Positions 1 through 5,281 of a DNA stretch of 5,410 nt are shown piece after piece (positions within the stretch are counted from its first letter, which is position 1; every line of letters begins with the position of its first letter). Source of the DNA: Bacillota bacterium (GTDB lineage: Bacteria > Bacillota > Clostridia > Lachnospirales > Bianqueaceae); assembly GCA_017467985.1 (NCBI GenBank), contig JAFUJY010000243.1, positions 1 through 5,410 of the forward strand, given 5' to 3'. The position numbers and the translations under genes are program-made. Under the pieces are notes generated by a model that did no database searches, was not told the origin of the DNA, and saw only the letters and a list, made by a program, of their open reading frames with translations.

Positions 1-658
1 AAGCATTGTTACCCAGGCCGATTTGGAAGAGAGCGTGGAAGTGGTTATTGCCGGTTACCAGAAGAAAAATAAAATCTTGTCTGATCATGAAAAGATGATC
101 GTTTCTTATCATGAGATTGGTCATGCCTTGGTGGCGGCGCTGCAGACCAATAGTGCACCGGTAACCAAAATCACCATTATTCCCCGAACATCCGGTGCGT
201 TGGGATATACCATGCAGGTGGATCAGGAAGAACATAACCTGATGACCAAAGAAGAAATCGAAAATAAGATTGCCACTTATACCGGAGGACGGGCAGCGGA
301 GGATTTGATCTTCCATTCTGTGACCACGGGTGCCTCCAACGACATCGAGCAGGCCACGAAACTGGCACGAGCCATGATTACCCGGTTTGGTATGAGCGAG
401 GACTTTGGAATGGTGGCCCTGGAGACGGTGAGCAATCAATACTTGGGTGGTGATGCGTCCCTGGCGTGTTCGCCGGATACGGCTACAGAGATTGACCGAC
501 AGGTGGTGGCACTGGTGAAAAAACAGTATGCTAAGGCAGAGGGACTACTGCGCAGCCACATGAAAGAGCTGAATTCTCTGGCCCAGCATCTATATAGTAA
601 TGAAACGATTACCGGCGAAGAGTTCATGGAAATCCTGAATAGTTTTAATGAAGAGTAA
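1..658 (+). CDS. ftsH: ATP-dependent zinc metalloprotease FtsH, C-terminal part (5' end outside window)
   Basis: The frame is open from the window edge (first full codon at base 2) to TAA at 656-658, so about 218 residues are visible. Full-length FtsH is typically 600-700 residues; the membrane segments and AAA+ ATPase domain should lie upstream. What is present is the peptidase M41 domain. The zinc motif HEIGH is at 110-124, and the likely third zinc ligand is the Asp at 341-343 in the conserved GASNDIE stretch. The helix beginning SVEVVIAG and the block TGGRAAEDLIF are also family features. FtsH is a membrane-anchored hexamer that degrades misassembled membrane proteins and some regulators. 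The TTG at 23 should not be taken as a start, because homology continues upstream of it (ITQADLEESVEV). The gene ends shortly after the protease domain with EEFMEILNSFNEE, so any acidic or glycine-rich tail is minimal. Clostridia often carry several FtsH paralogues, and which one this is cannot be told. Confidence 0.95.
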   Translation, partial: SIVTQADLEESVEVVIAGYQKKNKILSDHEKMIVSYHEIGHALVAALQTNSAPVTKITIIPRTSGALGYTMQVDQEEHNLMTKEEIENKIATYTGGRAAEDLIFHSVTTGASNDIEQATKLARAMITRFGMSEDFGMVALETVSNQYLGGDASLACSPDTATEIDRQVVALVKKQYAKAEGLLRSHMKELNSLAQHLYSNETITGEEFMEILNSFNEE

Positions 659-671
659 TTTTCACCGTAAG

Positions 672-696
672 GCGCGTGGTTTTTCCACGCGCTTTT
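672..696 (+). terminator. Intrinsic terminator of the ftsH transcript
   Basis: A perfect 8-bp stem, GCGCGTGG (672-679) with CCACGCGC (685-692), encloses a TTTTT loop and is followed by TTTT (693-696). It begins 13 bases after the ftsH stop codon. The GC-rich stem, short loop and U run are classic for Rho-independent termination. It separates ftsH from the xpt promoter. Confidence 0.9.
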
Positions 697-705
697 GTGA
701 TTCTG

Positions 706-742
706 ACAGTTTTTGCAAAACTGTGACAAAACTGCTGACAAA
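706..742. repeat. Short inverted and direct repeats upstream of the xpt promoter
   Basis: ACAGTTTT (706-713) and AAAACTGT (717-724) form a perfect inverted repeat with a 3-base centre. CAAAACTG then occurs twice in direct orientation at 716-723 and 727-734, 11 bases apart. A degenerate third copy beginning CAAA follows at 739, 12 bases on. The near-helical spacing puts the copies on one face of the DNA, next to and overlapping the -35 box of xpt. This would suit a transcription factor binding site, but no known regulator motif is matched with confidence. Confidence 0.4.
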
Positions 743-763
743 TTTCGCGAAATATGGTATACT
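735..763 (+). promoter_or_regulatory. Sigma-A-type promoter for xpt-pbuX
   Basis: The -35 box CTGACA (735-740, 5 of 6 to consensus) and the -10 box TATACT (758-763, 5 of 6) are separated by exactly 17 bases. A TG at 755-756 makes an extended -10 element. Transcription should start around 769-771, leaving a leader of only about 20 bases before the xpt ATG at 792. That leader contains AGGAGG at 778-783, 8 bases from the start codon. The leader is too short for a purine riboswitch. Confidence 0.85.
742..753. promoter_or_regulatory. 12-bp perfect palindrome in the xpt promoter spacer (candidate operator)
   Basis: ATTTCGCGAAAT reads the same on both strands and lies entirely between the -35 and -10 boxes, where a bound repressor would block RNA polymerase. 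A further GCGAAA half-site lies just after the -10 box at 765-770, 18 bases from the matching half in the palindrome. The central CG is typical of operators of the LacI family, which contains enteric PurR, but the sequence is not the PurR consensus. It also does not fit the Gram-positive PurBox. The regulator is unknown. Confidence 0.45.
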
Positions 764-791
764 AGCGAAAAGAATTTAGGAGGCAGATCCC

Positions 792-1382
792 ATGAATTTT
801 TTAGAAGAGAGAATTGTGAAAGACGGTGTCCTCAAACCGGGTAACATCGTTAAGGTGGATAGTTTTCTGAACCACCAGATGGATGTTGCGCTGCTGGATG
901 AAATCGGTCGTGAGTTTCATCGTCGTTTTGCAGATAAACAGATTACAAAGGTGCTGACCATCGAGGCATCCGGTATTGCCATCGCGTACCCGGTGGCCCG
1001 GGAATTTGGCGTTCCCCTGCTGTTTGCCAAAAAGTCCAAGTCTGCGAATATCGGCGACGACATGTATACGGCAGAGGTGGAGTCCTTTACCCATAAGAAT
1101 AAAAATCAGGTGGTGGTTTCTAAGCAGTTTTTGAATGCGGGAGACCGACTGCTGATTATTGATGATTTTCTGGCAAATGGCTGCGCCCTGCAGGGTCTGA
1201 TCGCTATTGCAGAGTCTGCTGGAGCCACCGTTGAGGGCCTGGGTATTGCCATTGAGAAGGGCTTCCAGATGGGCGGCAAGATCATTCGCGACATGGGATA
1301 TCATCTGGAGTCGCTGGCCATTATTGAGGGCCTGGACGAAGAAACCGGAAAAATTACTTTCCGGGCACAGGAGGAGCAGTAA
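792..1382 (+). CDS. xpt: Xanthine phosphoribosyltransferase
   Basis: This 196-residue cytoplasmic enzyme transfers the phosphoribosyl group of PRPP to xanthine, giving XMP for guanine nucleotide salvage. Length and sequence agree with Bacillus/Clostridium Xpt (about 190-195 residues) from end to end. The PRPP-binding loop is LIIDDFLANG at residues 121-130, with the two acidic residues D124 and D125. The N-terminal KVDSFLNHQ block supplies N27, and IEKGFQ supplies K156; both positions are known base-contacting residues in the family. Residue 20 is Val where the Bacillus enzyme has Leu. The ATG at 792 has AGGAGG 8 bases upstream and matches the family N-terminus. The stop codon overlaps the pbuX start by one base (TAATG), so the two proteins are probably translationally coupled. 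Hypoxanthine and guanine enzymes of the PRT family are less similar, so the assignment is firm. Confidence 0.95.
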   Translation: MNFLEERIVKDGVLKPGNIVKVDSFLNHQMDVALLDEIGREFHRRFADKQITKVLTIEASGIAIAYPVAREFGVPLLFAKKSKSANIGDDMYTAEVESFTHKNKNQVVVSKQFLNAGDRLLIIDDFLANGCALQGLIAIAESAGATVEGLGIAIEKGFQMGGKIIRDMGYHLESLAIIEGLDEETGKITFRAQEEQ

Positions 1383-2695
1383 TGGCGAAGTCTTCTGCAT
1401 CGATGGCGAATATTTATACATTGGATGGTAAGGTGCCTTTGGGCAAGTCCGTCCCCTTTGGTTTGCAGCATGTCTTGGCTATGTTTGTGGCGAATATTGC
1501 GCCGATCATGATTGTAACCAGTACTTGTGGTCTGTCCCCTCAGGAAACAGCATCCCTGATTCAGACAGCGATGATTATCGCCGGTATCGGTACGCTGGTA
1601 CAGCTTTTTGCCGTGTGGAAAATCGGAGCGAAACTGCCCATCGTCATGGGAATCAGCTTTACTTTTGTGTCGATTTTCTGCTATGTGGGTGCCCAATGGG
1701 GATACGAAGCCATCATTGGCGCGGTTATTGTGGGCGGCATTGTGGAAGGCTTGCTGGGATTTTTCGCAAAATACTGGCGGAAAATTATTTCTCCTATTGT
1801 GGCAGCCTGCGTGGTAACAGCCATTGGTTTCAGCCTGTTGAGTGTAGGAGCTAATTCCTTTGCCGGCGGCAGCGGCGCAGCAGATTTTGGTTCGGCCCAG
1901 AACTGGATCTTGGGAACCATCACGCTGGTGAGCTGTATTGTATTTAACATTTTTGCCAAGGGAAATTTGAAACAGCTGGCAGTATTGTTTGGACTGGTGG
2001 TAGGTTACATCATAGCGCTGTGCATGAATAAGGTGGATCTGTCTGCACTGCAGGATGTGAGTATCATTGCCCTGCCTAAGATTCTGCCCTACAAGCCGGT
2101 ATTTAATTTGAGTGCGATTATCTCCGTGATTATGATCTTTTTGGTGTCGGCAACAGAGACCATCGGTGACACTTCTGCCATGACCAGTACAGTGCTGGGT
2201 CGAGAGGCAACGGATGAGGAAATTTCCGGAAGTCTGGCATGTGATGGTTTTGTTAGTTCCTTTTCGGCGCTGTTTGGATGTATGCCCATTACTTCATTCA
2301 GCCAGAATGTGGGTCTGTTGGCTATGACAAAGGTTATTAACCGTTTTACCATTGCCACGGGTGCTGGTATTATGATTATCGCCGGCGTTTTCCCGGCGGT
2401 GGGTGCAGTGCTGGCAACCCTGCCCGAGGCGGTTCTGGGCGGTTGTACCATCATGATGTTCGGAAATATCGTGATTTCCGGTCTGCAGATGATTGGCGCC
2501 TGCGGTTATACCCAGCGCAACATTACAATTGCAGCACTGTCCTTGAGCGTGGGTCTGGGATTCACCCAGGTTCCGGACATGTTTGCCATCTTCCCTGACA
2601 TCATTCGCACGATCTTTGCAGAGAACTGTGTAGCGGTGGTATTTTTAGCAGCAATTATTCTGAATCTTGTAATACCCAAGGATAAAAATGTATAA
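1382..2695 (+). CDS. pbuX: Xanthine permease, NCS2 (nucleobase:cation symporter-2) family
   Basis: This is a 437-residue, highly hydrophobic integral membrane protein of the usual length for NCS2 carriers, which have 14 transmembrane segments in two inverted repeats. Three family signatures are visible: FGLQH at residues 27-30 in the first membrane segment, ATETIGD around 257-263 with the substrate-binding Glu259, and the NCS2 motif QNVGLLAMTK at 308-317 (consensus Q-N-x-G-x4-T-K). Position directly behind xpt, with a 1-base overlap, points to xanthine as substrate; uracil or urate carriers of the same family are alternatives on sequence alone. AGGAGG at 1369-1374 lies inside the xpt end, 7 bases before the ATG. 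A second ATG at codon 8 (1403) is possible but has no comparable ribosome site. No intrinsic terminator follows, so some transcripts may run into the ABC transporter operon. Confidence 0.92.
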   Translation: MAKSSASMANIYTLDGKVPLGKSVPFGLQHVLAMFVANIAPIMIVTSTCGLSPQETASLIQTAMIIAGIGTLVQLFAVWKIGAKLPIVMGISFTFVSIFCYVGAQWGYEAIIGAVIVGGIVEGLLGFFAKYWRKIISPIVAACVVTAIGFSLLSVGANSFAGGSGAADFGSAQNWILGTITLVSCIVFNIFAKGNLKQLAVLFGLVVGYIIALCMNKVDLSALQDVSIIALPKILPYKPVFNLSAIISVIMIFLVSATETIGDTSAMTSTVLGREATDEEISGSLACDGFVSSFSALFGCMPITSFSQNVGLLAMTKVINRFTIATGAGIMIIAGVFPAVGAVLATLPEAVLGGCTIMMFGNIVISGLQMIGACGYTQRNITIAALSLSVGLGFTQVPDMFAIFPDIIRTIFAENCVAVVFLAAIILNLVIPKDKNV

Positions 2696-2704
2696 TTATA
2701 CATA
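2687..2704. promoter_or_regulatory. ARG-box-like palindrome upstream of the amino-acid importer
   Basis: Bases 2688-2703 (ATGTATAATTATACAT) are a perfect 16-bp palindrome spanning the pbuX stop codon. Extended by one base each side, it fits the relaxed Gram-positive ArgR/AhrC operator pattern TGnATwwwwATnCA with flanking W. It differs from the strict consensus only at one symmetric pair (GTAT instead of GAAT). Its centre is about 63 bases upstream of the predicted transcription start of the binding-protein gene. ArgR controls arginine synthesis, breakdown and uptake, which would suit an amino-acid importer. I find no convincing second box 3 bases away, as strong ArgR operators often have. The DNA is AT-rich, so chance is a real alternative. 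Confidence 0.4.
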
Positions 2705-2705
2705 A

Positions 2706-2720
2706 AATTTTCTGAGAAAA
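2706..2720. promoter_or_regulatory. CodY-box-like site immediately upstream of the -35 box
   Basis: AATTTTCTGAGAAAA matches the CodY consensus AATTTTCWGAAAATT at 12 of 15 positions, with the first ten exact. It also forms a dyad TTTTC-TGA-GAAAA. It ends 3 bases before the -35 box at 2724, a place where a repressor could interfere with polymerase. CodY represses amino-acid transport and metabolism genes in many low-GC Firmicutes when branched-chain amino acids and GTP are plentiful. Whether this organism encodes CodY is not visible here. Confidence 0.35.
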
Positions 2721-2723
2721 ACA

Positions 2724-2752
2724 TTGACAAGAGGAGCGAAATGCTGTATTAT
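2724..2752 (+). promoter_or_regulatory. Sigma-A promoter of the ABC amino-acid importer operon
   Basis: A perfect TTGACA -35 box (2724-2729), a 17-base spacer and TATTAT (2747-2752, 5 of 6 to TATAAT) make a near-consensus strong promoter. Transcription is expected to begin around 2758-2760. It lies just after pbuX and gives the importer its own transcript, with a leader of about 78 bases. Confidence 0.88.
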
Positions 2753-2758
2753 ATGGGA

Positions 2759-2836
2759 ACACGGGATAGCTTTTCCTAGGGTGAAAGGGATGGGTTAACC
2801 CGATGAATATTTTTGCATAATAGAGGAGAGAACAAA
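2759..2836 (+). other. 5' untranslated leader of the importer mRNA
   Basis: The leader holds the palindrome GGGTTAACCC (2792-2801), which as RNA could form a GGG/CCC stem with a UUAA loop. CGGG at 2762-2765 could pair instead with CCCG at 2799-2802, so two exclusive folds are conceivable. An imperfect CTTT...AAAG dyad lies at 2770-2787. A five-codon frame (ATG 2803 to TAA 2818-2820) precedes the gene but has no clear ribosome site. The real ribosome site is AGGAG at 2824-2828. I recognise no known riboswitch or T-box in it. Confidence 0.4.
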
Positions 2837-3625
2837 ATGAAGAAGTTTTTTGCAATTCTGATGGCTGCTGTTCTGGTTATGACCATGGCAGCATGTGCCG
2901 GTGAAGGTTCCAATAACGGTTCTGGTCTGAATACTGTTGAGAAGGGCGTTCTGGTTATGGCTACTAACGCGGAGTTCCCGCCTTACGAGTACCGTGAGGG
3001 TGAGACCATTGTTGGTATTGATGCTGAGATTGCTGAAGCAATCGCTAAGAAGCTGGGTCTGACCCTGCGCATCGAGGATATGGAGTTCGATTCCATCATT
3101 TCCGCAGTTAAGGGCGGTAAGGCTGACGTAGGTCTGGCCGGTATGACCGTTACCGACGAGCGTCTGGAAGAAGTTAACTTCAGCGCCAGCTATGCTACCG
3201 GTGTTCAGGTAGTTATCGTTACCGAAGATTCTAAGATCACTTCCGTTGACGATCTGTTTGCTGAAGGTGCTAACCACACCATCGGTGTTCAGCTGTCCAC
3301 CACCGGTGATATCTACACCACCGGCGACATCGAGGATGCTGGTCTGGGTACCATCGAGCGTTACAACAAGGGTGCTGACGCTGTTATGGCTCTGAAGAGT
3401 GGCAAGATCGACTGTGTTGTTATCGATAACGAGCCCGCTAAGGCATTCGTTGCTGCTAACGAAGGTCTGAAGATTCTGGAGACCGAGTATATCACTGAAG
3501 ATTACGCCATCGCAATGCCCAAGTCTAACACTGCTTTGGCAGAGGCTGTTGATAAGGCTCTGCAGGAGCTGATCGCTGACGGTACGGTTCAGAAGATCAT
3601 CGACAAGTACATCAGCGCTGAATAA
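2837..3625 (+). CDS. Polar amino-acid ABC transporter, substrate-binding lipoprotein (SBP_bac_3 family)
   Basis: This 262-residue extracellular lipoprotein captures an amino acid and delivers it to the permease encoded downstream. Residues 1-20 are a lipoprotein signal peptide: KK, a hydrophobic run, then MAAC with the lipidated Cys20. A short Gly/Ser/Asn linker follows, then the two-lobed binding fold from about residue 36. Family marks include F47 in AEFPPYEY and F84 in EFDS (aromatic walls of the ligand site), GIDAEIAEAIAKKL near 60-73, and AGMTVTDER with R109, the expected ligand-carboxylate contact. IDNEPAKAF carries D197, the expected alpha-amino contact. The ligand cannot be named; basic amino acids, glutamine or cystine are possible. 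The ATG at 2837 has AGGAG 8 bases upstream and starts the signal peptide; an upstream TTG at 2813 is rejected. Codon use is strongly biased (CTG, GGT, GCT, GTT, AAG, ATC), which fits very high expression. Confidence 0.93.
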   Translation: MKKFFAILMAAVLVMTMAACAGEGSNNGSGLNTVEKGVLVMATNAEFPPYEYREGETIVGIDAEIAEAIAKKLGLTLRIEDMEFDSIISAVKGGKADVGLAGMTVTDERLEEVNFSASYATGVQVVIVTEDSKITSVDDLFAEGANHTIGVQLSTTGDIYTTGDIEDAGLGTIERYNKGADAVMALKSGKIDCVVIDNEPAKAFVAANEGLKILETEYITEDYAIAMPKSNTALAEAVDKALQELIADGTVQKIIDKYISAE

Positions 3626-3662
3626 GTTTTGGCCCAAGTAGTTAGTTAAAATGCAATTTTCT

Positions 3663-3694
3663 AAGGGGTGGTGTAATCCGCCCCTTGTGTTGTT
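3663..3694 (+). terminator. Intercistronic hairpin, probable partial terminator and mRNA 3'-end stabiliser
   Basis: AAGGGGTGG (3663-3671) pairs with CCGCCCCTT (3678-3686), giving a 9-bp stem with one G-U pair and a 6-base loop. The tract after it is GTGTTGTT, only partly U-rich, so termination should be incomplete. It lies between the binding-protein gene and the permease gene. A weaker AT-rich hairpin (AAAAT-GCA-ATTTT, 3648-3660) lies directly before it, with flanking TTAG/CTAA that could pair and would compete for 3663-3664. Such structures commonly keep binding-protein mRNA more abundant than permease mRNA. Confidence 0.75.
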
Positions 3695-3712
3695 CAGAAA
3701 GGAGACCGTCAG

Positions 3713-4507
3713 ATGATTCTGTTAGTCAGCGAGACCATGCAGGCATGGTTGGATTCGGCACCGGAATGGATGCTGAACCTGCCGCAGTGGGCGTACGACA
3801 TCTGCTATGACTTTTTTAAGTCATTTATTTTCGATAAACGGTATTTAAATATTTTTACGGGTTTGCAGAATACGCTGCTGCTTACATTTTTGTCCCTGCT
3901 TGTGGGTTTGCTGCTGGGTGTCATCGTGGCATTAGTACGAGTTTCCTGGGATAAAGAAATTAAGGCCCGTCCTTGGGGCTTTACCAAGATTATTATGTGG
4001 GTTGCCAACGCCATCAGTAAAGTGTACCTGACGGTAATTCGTGGTACGCCCGTTGTAGTTCAGATCATGATTATTTTCTTTGTAATCATGGCCAACTCCA
4101 ATAATAAGCTGCTGGCGGGTGTTATGGCCTTCGGTATCAACTCCGGTGCCTATGTAGCCGAAATTATCCGAGGCGGTATTATGTCCATCGACGGCGGCCA
4201 GTTTGAAGCCGGTCGATCTTTGGGCTTTGGCTATGTGCCCACCATGGTACATATTATTCTGCCCCAGGCGTTCAGGTCCGTCCTGCCCACCCTGGTAAAT
4301 GAATTTATCGTATTGTTAAAGGAAACCGCAGTTGCAGGTTATGTAGGTCTGACCGACCTGACCCGTGCGGGTAATATGATCCGAGGCGTATCTTATGTAG
4401 ACTTTATGCCGCTGCTGGGTGTGGCAGCCATTTATCTGGTAATGGTTCTGTTCTTCACCTGGCTGATGGGCAAATTGGAGAGGAGGCTGAGAAGCAGTGA
4501 GCGCTGA
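3713..4507 (+). CDS. Polar amino-acid ABC transporter, membrane permease (HisM/GlnP type)
   Basis: This 264-residue inner-membrane subunit forms the translocation path. The entry motif VIRGTPVVVQ (residues 109-117) and the strongly conserved GAYVAEIIRGGI (145-156) are standard for the family. The cytoplasmic EAA loop, which docks on the ATPase, starts at E165-A-G-R-S-L-G171 and continues to ILPQAFRSVLP, followed by LLKETAVAGYVGL. Hydrophobic segments lie roughly at 53-76, 112-127, 133-150, 195-212 and 233-253. The protein is longer than the usual 215-235 residues because of about 45 extra residues before the first membrane segment (MLNLPQWAYDICYDFFKSF and neighbours). The ATG at 3713 is chosen because AAAGGAG (3698-3704) lies 8 bases upstream; in-frame Met9 lacks such a site. 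The gene overlaps the ATPase start by 11 bases. With one permease gene, the transporter is expected to use a permease homodimer. Confidence 0.93.
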   Translation: MILLVSETMQAWLDSAPEWMLNLPQWAYDICYDFFKSFIFDKRYLNIFTGLQNTLLLTFLSLLVGLLLGVIVALVRVSWDKEIKARPWGFTKIIMWVANAISKVYLTVIRGTPVVVQIMIIFFVIMANSNNKLLAGVMAFGINSGAYVAEIIRGGIMSIDGGQFEAGRSLGFGYVPTMVHIILPQAFRSVLPTLVNEFIVLLKETAVAGYVGLTDLTRAGNMIRGVSYVDFMPLLGVAAIYLVMVLFFTWLMGKLERRLRSSER

Positions 4508-5240
4508 TACTTTGATTCGTGTAGAAGATGTAAAAATGTATTTTAACGGCGGCGCCATCAAGGCGTTGGACGGTGTTTCTCTGGAGATCAAGCGAGGCGA
4601 AGTAGTTGTTATTATCGGACCTTCCGGCTCCGGTAAGTCCACCATGCTGCGCTGCCTGAACCGTCTGGAAAACCCCACCGGCGGACATATTTATGTGGAT
4701 GATGTGGATATCACCAATCCCAAGACGGACATCAACAAACATCGTCAGAAGATGGGCATGGTGTTCCAGCACTTTAATCTGTTCCCCAACATGACCATTT
4801 TGCAGAATATGACTCTGGCTCCCACCAAGATTTTGAAAAAGTCTAAGCAGGAGGCGGAGGAGCAGGCTATGCAGCTGCTGGCCCGTGTTGGCCTGGCAGA
4901 CCGTGCGGATGCATATCCGTCCCAGCTGTCCGGTGGTCAGAAGCAGCGTATTGCCATCGTTCGTGCACTGTGCATGGATCCCGACATTATGCTGTTCGAC
5001 GAGCCCACATCTGCTCTGGACCCGGAGATGGTCGGCGAAGTTCTGGATGTTATGAAGGAACTGGCCCGTTCCGGTATGACCATGGCCGTTGTAACCCACG
5101 AAATGGGCTTTGCACGTGAAGTGGGCAGCCGCGTCATCTTCATGGCCGACGGTAAGATTGTTGAAGAAAATACTCCCGAGGAGTTCTTCACCAATCCCAA
5201 AGAAGAGAGAACCAAGGAGTTCTTATCTAAAGTATTGTAA
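4497..5240 (+). CDS. Polar amino-acid ABC transporter, ATP-binding protein (GlnQ/HisP type)
   Basis: This 247-residue cytoplasmic ATPase powers the importer. It has the full set of motifs: Walker A GPSGSGKST (41-49), Q-loop Gln91 in VFQHFNLFP, signature LSGGQ (144-148), Walker B IMLFDE with D168 and catalytic E169, D-loop SALD (172-175) and switch His201 in VVTHEMGFA. Length and sequence are typical of the amino-acid (PAAT) subfamily (240-250 residues), whose hallmark blocks FNLFPNMTILQN and MGFAREV are present. Translation starts at GTG 4497, 11 bases inside the permease gene, with AGGAGG at 4481-4486, 10 bases upstream. The overlap implies coupled translation and equal output of the two subunits. 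The family is annotated glnQ, artM or similar without regard to ligand, so no symbol is assigned. Confidence 0.95.
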   Translation: MSADTLIRVEDVKMYFNGGAIKALDGVSLEIKRGEVVVIIGPSGSGKSTMLRCLNRLENPTGGHIYVDDVDITNPKTDINKHRQKMGMVFQHFNLFPNMTILQNMTLAPTKILKKSKQEAEEQAMQLLARVGLADRADAYPSQLSGGQKQRIAIVRALCMDPDIMLFDEPTSALDPEMVGEVLDVMKELARSGMTMAVVTHEMGFAREVGSRVIFMADGKIVEENTPEEFFTNPKEERTKEFLSKVL

Positions 5241-5247
5241 TTTTGAG

Positions 5248-5276
5248 GAGTGCTGGCCTTGAGGCGGCACTCTTTT
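5248..5276 (+). terminator. Intrinsic terminator of the importer operon
   Basis: GAGTGCTG (5248-5255) pairs with CGGCACTC, read as bases 5265-5272, in an 8-bp stem with one G-U pair. A further CC/GG pairing inside encloses a TTGA loop. The stem is followed by TTTT (5273-5276), then GGGTTT. It starts 7 bases after the ATPase stop codon. This is a convincing Rho-independent terminator. Confidence 0.85.
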
Positions 5277-5281
5277 GGGTT

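Noticed and set aside
23..658. TTG at 23 as the start of a short stand-alone M41 protease
   Set aside because: The frame is open to the window edge and the residues before it (SIVTQAD) match the conserved FtsH segment, so this is the interior of a longer gene.
740..755. Gram-positive PurR PurBox (CCGAAC core)
   Set aside because: The sequence is CGCGAA, lacks the CCGAAC core, and is a symmetric palindrome instead of the PurBox pattern.
721..791. Purine riboswitch upstream of xpt (the bases AATATGG at 751-757 look superficially similar)
   Set aside because: The other conserved aptamer segments are missing and these bases lie within the promoter, upstream of the transcription start.
2704..2722. 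Intrinsic terminator for pbuX at TTTTC-TGA-GAAAA
   Set aside because: The stem is only 5 bp and AT-rich, and it is followed by A residues instead of a U-tract on the plus strand.
2803..2820. Five-codon leader peptide (ATG AAT ATT TTT GCA TAA) controlling the importer
   Set aside because: There is no good ribosome site ahead of it and no run of codons for one amino acid as expected for attenuation.
2813..2836. Upstream TTG start for the binding protein, adding eight residues (MHNRGENK)
   Set aside because: It would include the ribosome site in the coding region and put polar residues before a normal lipoprotein signal peptide. The ATG at 2837 has AGGAG at proper spacing.
2795..3637. Long minus-strand open frame opposite the binding-protein gene
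   Set aside because: It is antisense to a well-conserved, codon-biased gene, has no ribosome site or recognisable domain, and is explained by the codon pattern of the plus-strand gene. The same holds for minus-strand frames opposite xpt (801-1421) and the ATPase (4455-5099).
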